Below, piece by piece: positions 48,290 to 59,416 of a DNA stretch of 64,000 nt (position 1 is the first letter of the stretch; each line of letters begins with the position of its first letter). The DNA is from Siphonodentalium dalli (lineage: Eukaryota > Mollusca > Scaphopoda > Gadilida > Siphonodentaliidae): contig CP136061.1 in NCBI GenBank assembly GCA_032622095.1, positions 255,889,582 through 255,953,581 of the forward strand, read 5' to 3'. The notes beneath the pieces are model-generated. The model made no database searches, was not told where the DNA came from, and saw nothing but the letters and a program-made list of their open reading frames with translations. The translations under genes and the position numbers were made by a program.

Positions 48290-49012
48290 GAAGGTGACCC
48301 GACTTCGTCCGGGCTTTGACCTTGAATTGTCCATTTTGAAGGTCAAGGTCAAGTGGGGTACAAAACACTGCCCGGACAAAAGTACCCGACAAACGTGCCC
48401 GTCGAAATCCATCCGGTTTTACCCGATTTGACCTTGAATTGATCATTTTGAAGGTCAAGGTCAGGTCGGGGTCACGAGTCGACCCGTCCAAAACACTCAG
48501 TGGACAAAAGTAACCCCACGTATCAAATTTCGTCGAAATCCCATCAAAATTGGCGTTATGACCTTGAATTGACCCGATTTCAAGGTCAATGTCACGTCGC
48601 ACGGGCAAATGAATATGCTTATGAGACTCCCCATACGAAAGTATCCCCACATACCAAGTTTCATCGAAATCCCGTGATATTCGGGGGTTTGACCTTGAAA
48701 TGACCCGATTTCAAGGTCAAGGTCACATCGCACGGGCAAATTAATAGGTTTATGCCACTCCCCGGCCTTATGTACCCCCACATACCAAGTTTCATCGAAA
48801 TCCCGTGATATTCGGGCGTTTGACCTTGAAATTACCCGATTTCAAGGTCAAGGTCACGTCGCACGGACAAATTAATAGGCCCATGCCACCCCCCGGCCGA
48901 AAATACCCCCACATACCAAGTTTCATCGAAATCGGCTTGGCCGTTTTCGAGTTCATCGCGAACACACACACACACACAGACAGATACACAGACAGATCTT
49001 CCAAAATATAGA
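48290..49012. repeat. ~120-bp repeats packed with TCAAGGTCA half-sites
   Basis: Five diverged units share CATACCAAGTTTCATCGAAA-type text. Each contains a TGACCTTGAA and, 10-15 bp on, a TTCAAGGTCA, giving about ten half-sites in inverted pairs. TCAAGGTCA is the known monomer site for NR5A/FTZ-F1 and ERR-type nuclear receptors. The element begins near ACTAGAAGGTGACCCGACTT and ends with (CA)n and AAATATAGACTAG. Antisense frames of up to 192 codons follow the repeat and are not supported as a gene. Confidence 0.8.
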
Positions 49013-49640
49013 CTAGCCGATGAGCCCGACGTTGTCCGGGCTATTCAAAAACAAAATTTCAAGTCGATAGCTCTACCCAGCCCGACGTTGTCCGGGCTAT
49101 TCAAAAACCAAATTTCAAGTCGATAGCTCTACCCGTTTCCAAGATCTGGTCTGCGCATGCGCGAAGCTGGCGTCGCACGGGCTCGGCGACCCGATAAAAT
49201 ACGTATCCGGGGCAAGATACATTCACATAGCAAATTTCAAGTCGATAGCTCCACCCGTTTCCGAGATATGGTATGCGCATGCGCGAAGCTGGCGTCGCAC
49301 GGGCTCGGCGACCCGATAAAATTCGTATCCGGGGCAAGATACATTCACATAGCAAATTTCAAGTCGATAGCTCCACCCGTTTCCGAGATCTCGTCTGCGC
49401 ATGCACGAAGCTGGTGTCGCACGGGCTCGGCGACCCGATAAAATTCGTATCCGGGGCAAGATACATTCACATAGCAAATTTCAAGTCGATAGCTCCACCC
49501 GTTTCCGAGATCTCGTCTGCGCATGCGCGAAGCGGGCGCCGCACGGGCTCGCCAATACGACAACGTTCACCGCCTGGTCAAACTACACACACGTACCAAG
49601 TTTCGTCCCGATCGGTCGAGAATCGTAGATTATTGTAACT
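49013..49640. repeat. 122-bp tandem repeat, about four units
   Basis: Unit containing CTGCGCATGCGCGAAGCTGG, ACGGGCTCGGCGACCCGATA and AAATTTCAAGTCGATAGCTC, period 122. Preceded by two copies of a ~57-bp piece with GCCCGACGTTGTCCGGGCTA. Open frames on both strands recur with the period. Confidence 0.92.
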
Positions 49641-50110
49641 ATTTCAAAATTGTTATATAAAGAGATAATCCATCTTTATCCTGCTTCTTATGTTCTAGAA
49701 TAGGTCAAAACTATAGACATAACTATGTACACCACATACGCACCGTTAGATCCATGTAAATAAGGCGAAATATTGTGCATAATACTTTTCTGTAAATACT
49801 ATTCTTCCGAAATGAAGATGATGGAGTGAAGATGAAAGTAATACACCGTGAAAAAATACGATATTCATACAATTCATACGTAATATATATCTATATACTC
49901 AAATTTCAGATTAGAATCACACTCAATCAATTATTTATTCTCATGACCACAACATAACAGTTTGACAATATGTGCACATCCAATAGTATGTTGTGTATTT
50001 ACATATATAAATAAATAAATATAAATAAACAAATTATAAATAAATATAATTAATCATTAAAACTATCAATATTAATTTTTTACTAGATTATAACAATTAG
50101 CACACATACA

Positions 50111-50172
<62 letters not shown>

Positions 50173-50413
50173 CAGTTCCATATGCAAACACATTTATATA
50201 TATTTATAATTGATTGATAATTAATATACATTATATACAAGGCGGCGAGTGGAGTTACCTTTATAACTTCAACACAGCAAATGGAGTGTAACAATAAACA
50301 TCTCTCAATATGCGACAATTCGTAGTCAACAATTTTAATAAAATCACATAATCATGGAGGCTTGTGTTTTTTCTGATTACGTACTGATTACTGATAGTGA
50401 TCGCATATTCCGT
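49641..50413. other. AT-rich stretch with TA microsatellite
   Basis: (TA)n of about 28 units at 50113-50169; the flanking 49900-50110 is very AT-rich. No gene seen. Confidence 0.6.
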
Positions 50414-50646
50414 GTCACTAACTCGCGGCCGTATTGGATTCGCCAGGTCCGGTTCCGTGGTTTTAGTGATACATGTCAAAGTTTGGAGTAGCATTTCCAT
50501 ATATGGAAGTCATGGATATTCAAAAGCTCCATATATGGAAATGCTACATTAGAAAATTGACCTGTAGCGCTAAAACCAACAATGGATGAATCTCTGAAAT
50601 CGTGGAACCGGACCTGGTGTATCCAATATGTCCGTGAGTTAGTGAC
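50414..50646. mobile_element. Foldback MITE, 233 bp
   Basis: Ends GTCACTAACTCGCGG and its reverse complement, with CCAGGTCCGGTTCC shared further in. At the centre GTAGCATTTCCATATATGGA pairs exactly with its complement around a ~20-base loop. Terminal duplication not clear. Confidence 0.75.
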
Positions 50647-50699
50647 ATGGCGTTTTGGGCGTTTGTATAAATAAACGCCATCGGGCATGATAATCACTA

Positions 50700-51105
50700 T
50701 CAAGAATTACATTGGCTACCTGTACTGTGACAGATATGATTATTTATAAACTTGTTACATATGCATATCAAGCAACCCATGACTCAAAAGCTCTTCCGGC
50801 ATACTTCAGTGATAACCTTGTTCCGTATGTCCCACACCGACTTCTTTTGACACCATCTGGTGCTAATTTGATCACGGTTGGCTACCGATCTTTCAAAGTA
50901 ACATGCGCAAATGCATGGAATCCTCTGCCATTGAACATAAAAGAGTCACCATCTCTTGACGACTTTAAAAAGTCATTGAAAACTTACTTGTTTGCGCGGC
51001 GTTTCAGAAAATGACTTTGATATTGTGTATATTTATATTTCATGTTAAGCGCTTAGGGCCCGCTTATTGGGGATAAGCGCTATACAAATATTATTATTAT
51101 TATTA
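50700..51105 (+). pseudogene. 5'-truncated CR1/L2-like LINE, 3' end
   Basis: Begins with ACATTGGCTACCTGT, the LHWLPV block of these reverse transcriptases. A short frame disturbance is followed by an open frame (50712-51014) with YKLVTYAYQA, LPAYFSDNL and WNPLPLNIKESPSLDDFKKS. The 3' end is ATAAGCGCTATACAAATATT plus (ATT)n. The YGDRAFSV block seen in the copy at 37410 is GYRSFKV here, so it is a different lineage. Confidence 0.8.
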
Positions 51106-51106
51106 A

Positions 51107-51180
51107 CTGGTATTCCGTATTCCACCCTCTGTGTTAAGTGGCATTCCGTATCCCATGGGGGTGGGGTGGGGGCCTCCATT
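51107..51180. mobile_element. Fragment of the GGTATTCC element
   Basis: ACTGGTATTCCGTATTCCAC to the G-rich end, matching 13617-13685. Confidence 0.8.
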
Positions 51181-52486
51181 ATATAATATATCGCAATTGC
51201 ACAAGGCGATAGTGGAAATCATCCCCAGATCTGCAGAGTTGACAAAACGATCGCCTTGTTCTGAGTTTCTCCAATGACCTATTTCTGATGGGAATAGATG
51301 ATTGTTGGCTCTAAATTGAAACTTCTGATTAAATCCGTTTCCCATGGAGATCGGAACTGGGATATTAAACTACATTTAAGGTAAGAGATAAATAGCTTGC
51401 TGTCCCGTATCCGCTGCATATGCCAAAAATGTAATACTTTTGTTCGTTGTTTTCAAATAGGCCATAAACTTTATTCAACCAAGTAAATTCTGTCTTCGTT
51501 AATATCCAATGGAGAAGATTAGCAAGCGAAATGAGAATATAGATGTGATAGTCACCTGAGAGTCCGTCCAGAGTTACGCAATGAGATACATGCATAGCTA
51601 CACGTTGTACATTTGCTTCATCTCTTTGTATATACTTATCTGTCTCAATATTCTATTTTATCACATAATTACCCCCAAAATCCGGCCTCATCATATTTAG
51701 TAAGACACACACGCATGTATTATCGGCACACGCAATGACACAATAGCTTAGCACAATGATATCGATGTCAATGCCGGAACTTTATTATTATGTTAATTAG
51801 AATACAATTTGTGTTGGTTTATTTAGTGCTGACCTAGATAAACATGGGTGATACGGGTGGTTGAACAATTTTGTCAACATGAAGAGACACATTTAAAATG
51901 AAACTGTACTACAAGGTGTCTTTACTTCCTCTTTGGTTGTGATAAGGTAATACAAAATAATTATATATAACCCCAGCCAGTTCGAGATCGTTTTTTCCAT
52001 TCTAAAATGCTAACGCTCGGCTCGAATCGGCATTATTGCACTCAATTTCGTATAGAATTGCGACTCATTATAGATCCTCTGTGTGCAACATGGATCCGAG
52101 AAAAAAACGTACTGGTCAGCAGCAAGAGAGCCCCGGGGACGTTTGGTAGAGCGGCATGACTTGATTGCCAATACTAATTAATTATATATGGTAAAAGTTG
52201 AAACACGGGGATAAATCGACCCATATAGTGTAATGAGATAGATGCCGTTGACCATTGACCACTTATAGGGCAAATGTGAGCAATAAAGAGCGTTCCTTGT
52301 GTTAGGAAATGGGTACAGATGGGTCACCAGACCAGGGGGATGTCATGGGATAGGCGCATCTTCTCATATCACATGGATATGGCTGAGAATAAAACATTAT
52401 TTTCTTAACTTTGTTCTCAGATGACTTAAAGGGTGGATAATAAATTATATGTTCAATAAAGAGCGAATTTATTATCAGTCCAGAGT
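51181..52486. other. Non-coding stretch
   Basis: No gene recognised. A short string near 52120-52165 (GAGCCCCGGGGACGTTTGGT) has a diverged match at 53082-53112. Confidence 0.4.
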
Positions 52487-52957
52487 ATATGAGACCCGCC
52501 ATATCAAATCCAGTCGTAAGTCGGGATTTTTTTTACCCTGTGCCAATGCATTCTCTTATATATACTAGTCGACCATAGGTCGCCTCGTATATATAAGAGA
52601 ATGCATTGGCCTAACAATTTTTTACAATTTTAATAAATTTTTCTTGTATTCTTTAACAATTTTATAATTTCACCCATACAGAGCCCCAGACAAACATGAG
52701 CAGACGACACTCTTCTATATGCTTCTATATATGTGTGGGGCTCCCTGCAGGGTAATGGATGTTTTTTATTTTATGTCCTAAAAATTGTAAGAAACATTTA
52801 TTTAAAAAAAAAGAAGATAAAAAATTGTTAGGCCAATGCATTCTCTTATATATGCGAGGCGACCTATGGTCGACTCGCATATATAAGAGAATGCATTGGC
52901 ACAGGGTAAAAAAAAATCCCGACCTACGACTGGATTTGATATGGCGTGTCACATATG
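52487..52957. mobile_element. MITE family B, full-length copy
   Basis: The most complete copy. The ends are inverted repeats of roughly 150 bp, outermost near TATATGAGACCCGCC / GGCGTGTCACATAT. Each holds CCAGTCGTAAGTCGGG, an A/T run, CCCTGTGCCAATGC and a ~65-bp hairpin (CATTCTCTTATATATGCGAG). The centre is a third hairpin (GAGCCCCACACA / CAGACAAACATG region with CAGAGCCCCAG). Non-coding; the exact terminus and target duplication are not resolved. Confidence 0.85.
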
Positions 52958-53619
52958 TGGGGAAATTGGTGGCAAAACAATTGTATGACGGGAATAGTAT
53001 TATACAGAAGTTACATGTATGTCGCATCATGTTTATACAGGTAGTAAGTGAGATACGCGTAGCTCCCGTCATCCACAATAGAGCCCCCGGATGGTTTGGT
53101 AAAGCGATATGACCTTCGGTTGTATGTATGTTGTATTTAATTTCCAATGTTGGTGAATCTAGATTGGTCATGTCTCAAAATTTATGCACAACAAACTCTC
53201 ACGGGGATCTCTAATCGAGAAATAGTTCGCTCCAACACACGCCCACAATAACACACATCTACTTAGCACTTATAAACCCCAGGTACATGTAATACAATTC
53301 CTTGTCAGAAAAGTCAACATGTTAATTTGCATACCAGTTGTATCTATCATATTCAAACATAACGTCATCATAATTTAGTTACTGTTATTCTTCGATACAG
53401 TACAATATTACTTTGATAATTTGCAAGTCAAAACTATTCTAAAATGCATTCGTGCCCAAAATAAAGATAATTGCATCGATTGTATATATAACTTTATCTT
53501 AACGAGATTTAACAGAATAATTCACCAGTATAATAATATAATTCATCGTTAAATATTTCAAACCTGTGTTTTAAGTCAGTTAATGAACTTGCAATCGGAC
53601 ATTTGGAAACTGAAAAAAC
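52958..53619. other. AT-rich non-coding stretch
   Basis: No gene or clear repeat is recognised. Confidence 0.4.
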
Positions 53620-53850
53620 AGAAATTACCATGCAGGGAGCCCCACATGTATATAGAAGCATTTTGAAGAGTGTCGTCTGCTCATGTTTGTCTGGGGCTCT
53701 GTATGGGTGAAATTATAAAATTGTTAAAGAATTCAAGAAAACATTATTAAAATTGTAAACATTTGTTAGGCCAATGCACTCTCTTATATATGCGAGGCGA
53801 CCTATGGTCGACTCGCATATATAAGAGAATGCATTGGCACAGGGTATATG
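53620..53850. mobile_element. MITE family B, half copy
   Basis: Central hairpin plus the right terminal hairpin, ending CACAGGGTATATGGGTTGAT. Confidence 0.85.
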
Positions 53851-53999
53851 GGTTGATACAAAAAACTGAATGCTATAGCGAATTTAAAAACAAACTGGAT
53901 AAAACCTTAGGGGCATGTTATAACTCAAAACTATCACCAAGTATTCATAGTAATAATTTTGATGCCCATGAAAAACGTAGGATTCCCTGGCACTAAACC

Positions 54000-54185
54000 T
54001 ACAAAATAAGTCTGTTAAAGAATATAAGAAAAAATTATTAAAATTGTAAAAATGTAAAAAATAATAACAAATGATGAAAAATTGTTAGGCCATGCATTCT
54101 CTTATATATGCGCGGCGACCTATGGTCGACTCGCATATGTAAGAGAATGCATTGGCACAGGGTATATGGGTTGATACAAAAATCG
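54000..54185. mobile_element. MITE family B, end fragment
   Basis: Right terminal hairpin only. It shares the flank CACAGGGTATATGGGTTGAT with the copy at 53620-53850, so the two arose by local duplication. Confidence 0.85.
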
Positions 54186-54253
54186 GACTTGGCACTGGAA
54201 GGGTTAAGTGGTCAGGGGAGGAGCCTAAGCCAAAAGAAAGTTTGACATGATCG

Positions 54254-54335
54254 CAAGCCTTGAAATAGGGTGTCTGTCATTTGCAGAATGAGGTCCCCAG
54301 AGGGTGAATTTAGTTATGTTACCCCACATAGCGGA
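54254..54335. mobile_element. MITE family A, left-end fragment
   Basis: CAAGCCTTGAAATAGGGTGT through half of the first hairpin (CCCCACATAGCGG), then broken off. Confidence 0.8.
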
Positions 54336-54469
54336 CACGACCATCCAGTTTCTGAATGTCCAGTCATCGGCCAGTAACCTTGACTTAATGTAGATTTAAC
54401 ATGTAACGTTTTCCACGTTGTGATGAGATGATAGGTAGTAATAGCTATAACATAATCAATATATAGTGG

Positions 54470-54610
54470 ATATGAAATTAGTGTTTCTCTCATATGATAT
54501 TTATGAAACAAGTCTAAGAATTTTCAGTTTTCTCGTGCCTCCGGCGAGAGAAAACTGAAAATTCGTGACGAGTTTCATAAATATCATATGAGAGAAACAC
54601 GAATTACATA
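54470..54610. repeat. Near-perfect palindrome with 60-bp arms
   Basis: 54481-54540 pairs with 54541-54600, almost without a loop. The arms contain GTGTTTCTCTCATATGATAT and TTTTCAGTTTTCTC. Probably a MITE remnant or extrudable cruciform. Confidence 0.9.
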
Positions 54611-55140
54611 TTCTATTTATCATATGACACCTACAATTGATTATGATGTCCAAAACGCACACAAATAACTAAATAGCTATATGACATCGGCAGCAAAGGT
54701 TAATATGACGTCACTTCATTGCACCGGAAGCCCAATTACACCTGGTGAACTACCAGAAATAATATGCACGCGAAGATATAGTGCGCTATTCTGTTCTCAG
54801 TTTGTGACATTATATCGTATGTTTATTAGATAAATACGAATTACATATTCTATTTATCGTATAACAATGTCCAAAACAATATATTTCAAGATTATAATTG
54901 CGAGAATTTCGGCATCGGGTTGATTCGTGTATTTGTGCGCACGAATTTGACCTGCATTTAGTAAGAGATGAGGCTCGGCCGCCGGCTGCCATTCAGCCAA
55001 TCAGAACACAATTTTTGTCAACAAACCAATCAAATTATCGGAAGGTGATATGAATTAGTAATTTATATGAAATTGATTTATGACATAGTTTCCAACGTAA
55101 ATAATGATTGAGTCATATGATAAATATATATACAAAATGT
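54611..55140. other. Non-coding stretch
   Basis: GAATTACATATTCTATTTAT occurs at about 54601 and 54837, partly duplicated context. No gene seen. Confidence 0.45.
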
Positions 55141-55149
55141 ACTTACTAG

Positions 55150-55275
55150 ATAAACGCCTGGCATAACATTCATCAATCAACATGACTCCGTCTGGCCGCA
55201 TAGCATACCAGACCTCCGTCTGGTTGAATAGTAGACCAGACAAGACCGCGTCTGAAAGCAACAACCTCCGAACCA
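55150..55275 (-). pseudogene. LINE reverse-transcriptase fragment
   Basis: Minus-strand text contains LLFNQTEVWYAM, about 11 residues, then DECYARRL. This resembles the LLxNSExWY...DExLLRR block common near the end of reverse transcriptases of invertebrate LINEs. It is short and isolated. Confidence 0.4.
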
Positions 55276-55690
55276 AAATGTAATAATTTTCGTGTATTTC
55301 CTGGTGATAGATTATGCAGTTATTCATAGGTTACCATGGGGACACGAAAATCCTAGAAGATTACAGAAAAAGTCAGCAGCACTTGCACTATTGTGCGGTT
55401 GTATGGCCTATCATGGTTATCAAAATCCTGGTAAGGATGTGTTTTTTAGGGAGATTTTATGGGGTGGGTCCTTTTTCATTTTTTCCTGGAGAGTTATGGT
55501 GCGTCGGTTATTTTAGATAAGATCTGCGTTTTAAGGTGACCGAGCTAACCTTTAGTACAACTTCTTACAAGTAAAGGTAGTTCATACGTTTAGTTTGGCA
55601 TGGGTTAGCAACTTACAACTGATGAAGATCTTATTGACGTTGTCTCTTTTCCTTCTTTGATGATTTCATTTATGAATTATAAATTTTTAC
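55276..55690. other. Unrecognised stretch before gypsy fragment
   Basis: May include further degraded retroelement sequence; nothing specific seen. Confidence 0.3.
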
Positions 55691-55699
55691 TTTTGGATT

Positions 55700-57370
55700 T
55701 TATTAATTGAGATATGCCATTTGGGTTGACGAAGGTTTCCAACGTCTAATGACAACAGTTTTACATGGGATTAATTATAGATTGTTTATGTCGACGATGT
55801 TTTAGTTTTCAGTACAACTTTTTACCAGCATATTCAGCACTTAACCTCAAATGTTCAAAGGTTCAGGGAGGTCAACTTGAAACTAAATCCTGAGAAATGT
55901 AAATTTGCAGAAAACAAAGTATTATACATAGGCCATGTTTTGTCTCAAGAAGGAGTGAGTGTTGATAAGTTAAAGGTGGAATCAGTAAGCAAATTCAAAC
56001 TTCCACAAGATGCACCTAAGTTCTGAGCCTTTCTCGGCCTGTCTAATTTTTGCCATCGTTTTGTGGAGGGCTATTCTAAGATTGCTTCACCATTAACTGC
56101 ACTTCTACAGAAAGATGCTAAATAGCATTGGTGTAAAGATTGTCAAACTGCCTTTGAGTTACTCAAACACAAACTCACCTTAGCACAAATACTCATTTAC
56201 TCTCAGATGGATAATCCCTTTTGTCTCATTTTCGATTATTCTACTTCCTCTGTTGGATCTATTCTTGCCCAATCTGATGCCAAAGTCAAGGAGAGAGTTG
56301 ACGTTTATGGCGGTAGAGCTTAAAACATGCGGAGAAGAATTGGCTAATAACCGATTTAGAAGCAAGCCTGAGTTTAATGTGCCTGTCATTTGCAGAATGA
56401 GGTCCCCAGAGGGCGAATTAAGTGATGCTATCCCGCATAGCGGGCTAGCATAACTAAATTCACCCTCTGTGGACCTCATTCTGCTTCATCATCAACTTCT
56501 CTGGGAAGTTTCTTTATTCTCAAATTTCTATAGAAATTTCTTCACATAGATTCTATTTCTTCCAGATAGGCAGACGACACATTGCATAATCGAGGTTCCA
56601 AATGGGTGTACATCACAATATTCACCAATTTGGAACTTCAGTCTGAGTCTATGTCTCCCATAGCAGATGAGGCCATGCAGAATGAGGTCCCCATATGGTG
56701 AATTTAGTGATGCTAGCCAACTGTGTGGGATAGCATCACACTAAACTCAGGTTTGTTTAGAAGGCCTAGCTCAAGTAGAAGGTGTAAGGCAATATCAAGT
56801 ATATTTGGATTCCGACCATTTCGGATTCTCACCTAGAATAACCCATCAAATTGCATTACCCTCTTCTGTTCATGACATCACAACCGTTAGTGCCCATTTA
56901 GGTATTGATAGACCCATTATGCTGTTTGTCTTAAATATACTGGCTTGGCATGTAGATTGCTGACTATGTCAGATCATGGAAAGCAAGTCAGTTCAGAAAA
57001 ATAAATTATATCCTGTTACCCCTCCAGTGACACCTTCCTTGAGGAAACTTTTAATCTGTGGCATATTTACATTTCGGGACCCTTAACAACTACTCAAAAT
57101 GGAAACAAATACACCCACCTTGTGGTAGACAGTTTGTCAAAATATTCCGAGGCATTTTCTATCAAGACAAAAAGCATCGATCATATTGCTATGGTTTTGT
57201 ATAATGAATTTTTCTCTCGATGTTGAGCCCCTCACACCTTTGTTTCTGATAGAGGAGCAAATTTCACGAGGAAGCTTGTTCTTTCTCTCTGTCAGCTTTT
57301 TCAGGTAACTTGCCATTTTACCCCAAAAAAACCCACGGTGTTGAGCAAACAACTGTATTTCACACTGAAT
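55700..57370 (+). pseudogene. Degenerate Ty3/gypsy pol (RT, RNase H, integrase)
   Basis: In order: MPFGL (about 55713) and QRLM after a frameshift; YVDDVLVF, the catalytic box, at 55787-55810; CKFAENKVLYIGHVLS at 55894-55950; the FLGL/HRFV tether region (56030-56075, after a TGA); and an RNase H part with ITDLE...YQVYLDSDHF, split by a MITE at 56363-56755. Then AHLGIDRP (zinc-binding end of integrase) and the integrase core with THLVVDSLSKY and FVSDRGANFT at about 57110-57265, with a stop between them. Several stops and frameshifts make it inactive. Neither LTR nor gag was recognised nearby. Confidence 0.85.
56363..56755. mobile_element. MITE family A, complete copy, 393 bp
   Basis: Ends CAAGCCTGAGTTTAATGTGC and its reverse complement, with an exact 8-bp target duplication TTTAGAAG (56355-56362, 56756-56763). 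Removing it restores the gypsy RNase H reading. Each end carries a ~90-bp hairpin whose outer part is CAGAATGAGGTCCCCA. The 8-bp duplication and CA-starting ends suggest hAT mobilisation. Confidence 0.92.
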
Positions 57371-58279
57371 AATACTGTATCTGCAGGCTGTTACATAATA
57401 TTGGAGGTATATCGAGGTGGATTATCAAACAATTATGAAATCTGCATTCAAAGCTGAATACAGAAAAGAGATTATCGGCAATTATCAACTTAAAGTAAAT
57501 TATGGTAACCCCCGATGTACTGAATATAGAACCACCAATTGACTCTCATGCGACGATGCACAGAGGACCATAATAACATGATATGAGTTAAGGTACGATA
57601 CTTACATTTATAACACTGCACTATCCATCATGCAACTACCATTACTCATTCAAGGAACAAGCTTGTCAATGGACAAGAGACACCACTTTATACTACTGAC
57701 AATTTTTTTATGTTTAGTTTATAATCAGGCACCAGGGGTTGTCAGGAAGACAGTCTTCGTAATTATAATGCATTTCTCTGCTTGAGTTATAATTGTTTGT
57801 GTACATATTGGATCGCATTATATCAAATAAACAATCAACCAAGTAATTAAGTTTCGATGTAAAATTGCTCTCAGCAGATGCAACCATCATTTAAATATGT
57901 CTAAATCTATATGTTTAATTCCTCCACAATGAATTGTTCAGCTTTTGCACGGGTCACCAACATATTTTGAGAATGGAAGCAATGCGGGGTTACTCTCACT
58001 TTGCAGACGTGCTGCGATCGGCTGTGTTGTTACAACGCTGGAAATTAGGCAAATCCAAGTTAAGTGTTGTGTCCAGGCCACCTTAATCTTGTTTATACTA
58101 AGGTCACGGTAACTGTTGTCACTTGATTTTCGCGCATAAACAGAACCACCTTACACTGAGTGGCAATAAGTTTGAATGACACTATTGTATTTGGTTTTTG
58201 AACCGTTGGACATTTTTACGACCACTATTAGCTATTCGTAGTTCTTATCAGTAGTAGTTCATTATGCAAAACATATCTA
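57371..58279. other. Non-coding stretch
   Basis: No gene or repeat recognised between the gypsy fragment and the 3' end of the receptor. Confidence 0.4.
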
Positions 58280-59085
58280 TTATTCGGTGGTAGAGAACGT
58301 ACACGAAGCACGAAACCGATCTCGGACAGCGGCATTTGTGAGCACAAATGCAACAAATAGCAAAATCCCCTGTGAACTGTTCAGAATGACATGTGTATCA
58401 CACAACGACTGGGCACAGCAAGCCAATCAGCCACGTAATACCAAGGATGATGGAAAGTTTGAAACCAACGTGCACATTCTGTACTACCCTACCATGTCCT
58501 GCTTGTCCAGTGATCCCTTGAGTGGTTTTGAAAATAGCCAAAGTAACGATAATGAGAGACAACACATTTACAGACATACATAAGATAACTGGAACTGCAG
58601 ACGTGAAAAATAAATAACCAGCTTTGTTGAGGAAACACGTAGGAGAACCGTAGCCAATATTAGCAGCATTCGACTGATCAAGGGAAACGATGGTCAGCAC
58701 AAGCAATAAAGGAGCTATATAGCCGAGGAAGAAATACAGTGGAAATATGTCCCTCGAGAGCTGATTGTTAAGAGGTGCCTGGAGTCTACATAAATCATAT
58801 AAGAGTTGAACACCACAAACTGCCATCCATGAGAACGCACAAAGCCATGTACAATGAGCGAAACATGCTATAATATAACATGGTAACTTGTCATTACTGT
58901 ATATATTACCGGCCAGAAGCATGCTATAGGAAACGCAGAGGCAGGCGAGAATATTTGCACATATTCTACCAGGGAGTGTCTGCAACCTAGGTACGACCAT
59001 GTGAGCATATATAGTAATAAGCATACATAATATCGATGTGCAGAGTAGCGAACACGAAATCACGAATATGATATCTGGGTTAACC
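58280..59085 (-). pseudogene. Secretin/adhesion-type GPCR, seven-helix exon with frameshift
   Basis: Read downward from 59085. Helix 1 (IIFVISCSLLCTSILCML) leads to PRLQTLPGRICANILACL at helix 2, then a helix 3 with HCTWLCAFSWMAVCGVQL. The extracellular loop has PTCFLN, and helix 5-6 text ends LGITWLIGLLC. These are the landmarks of family B2-like receptors. The frame then hits TGA near 58407, while the adjacent frame continues with VILNSSQGILLFVAFVLTN, a textbook helix 7, to a stop at 58280-58282. One frameshift between helices 6 and 7 therefore breaks the receptor, unless it is a sequencing indel. Acceptor AAAG|GG at 59086 joins in frame to the exon ending at 59417. Confidence 0.75.
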
Positions 59086-59102
59086 CTTTACCCAACAGAA
59101 CG

Positions 59103-59399
59103 GCACTGTGCCAATGCATTCTCTTATATATGCGAGTCGACCATAGGTCGCCTCGCATATATAAGAGAATGCATTGGCTTAACACATATTAAAAATGATA
59201 AAATTGTCAAAGAATGTAGAAAAATATTATAAAAATTGTTAAAAAATGTAAAACAAAATTATAAAATTGTTAAAGAATGTAAGAAAAAATGGTAAAAAGT
59301 GTTAAAAAAAGATTTTGTATTAGGCCAATGCATTCTCTTATATATGCGAGGCGACCTATGGTCGACTCGCATATATAAGAGAATGCATTGGCACAGGGC
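59103..59399. mobile_element. MITE family B copy filling a receptor intron
   Basis: Both terminal hairpins (CCAATGCATTCTCTTATATA and complement at 59108-59178 and 59326-59396) flank an AT-rich centre of AAAATTGTTAAAGAATG-like repeats; the GAGCCCC hairpin is missing. It occupies about 297 of the 331 bp of the predicted intron 59086-59416. Confidence 0.85.
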
Positions 59400-59416
59400 A
59401 TAACTGTAACCATCAC

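Noticed and set aside
48072-48650. 192-codon antisense frame
   Set aside because: It lies within the half-site repeat array and its peptide repeats with the DNA period.
52725-53171. 148-codon antisense frame and 117-codon sense frame
   Set aside because: Both read through the family B MITE hairpins; sequence is dictated by the palindromes.
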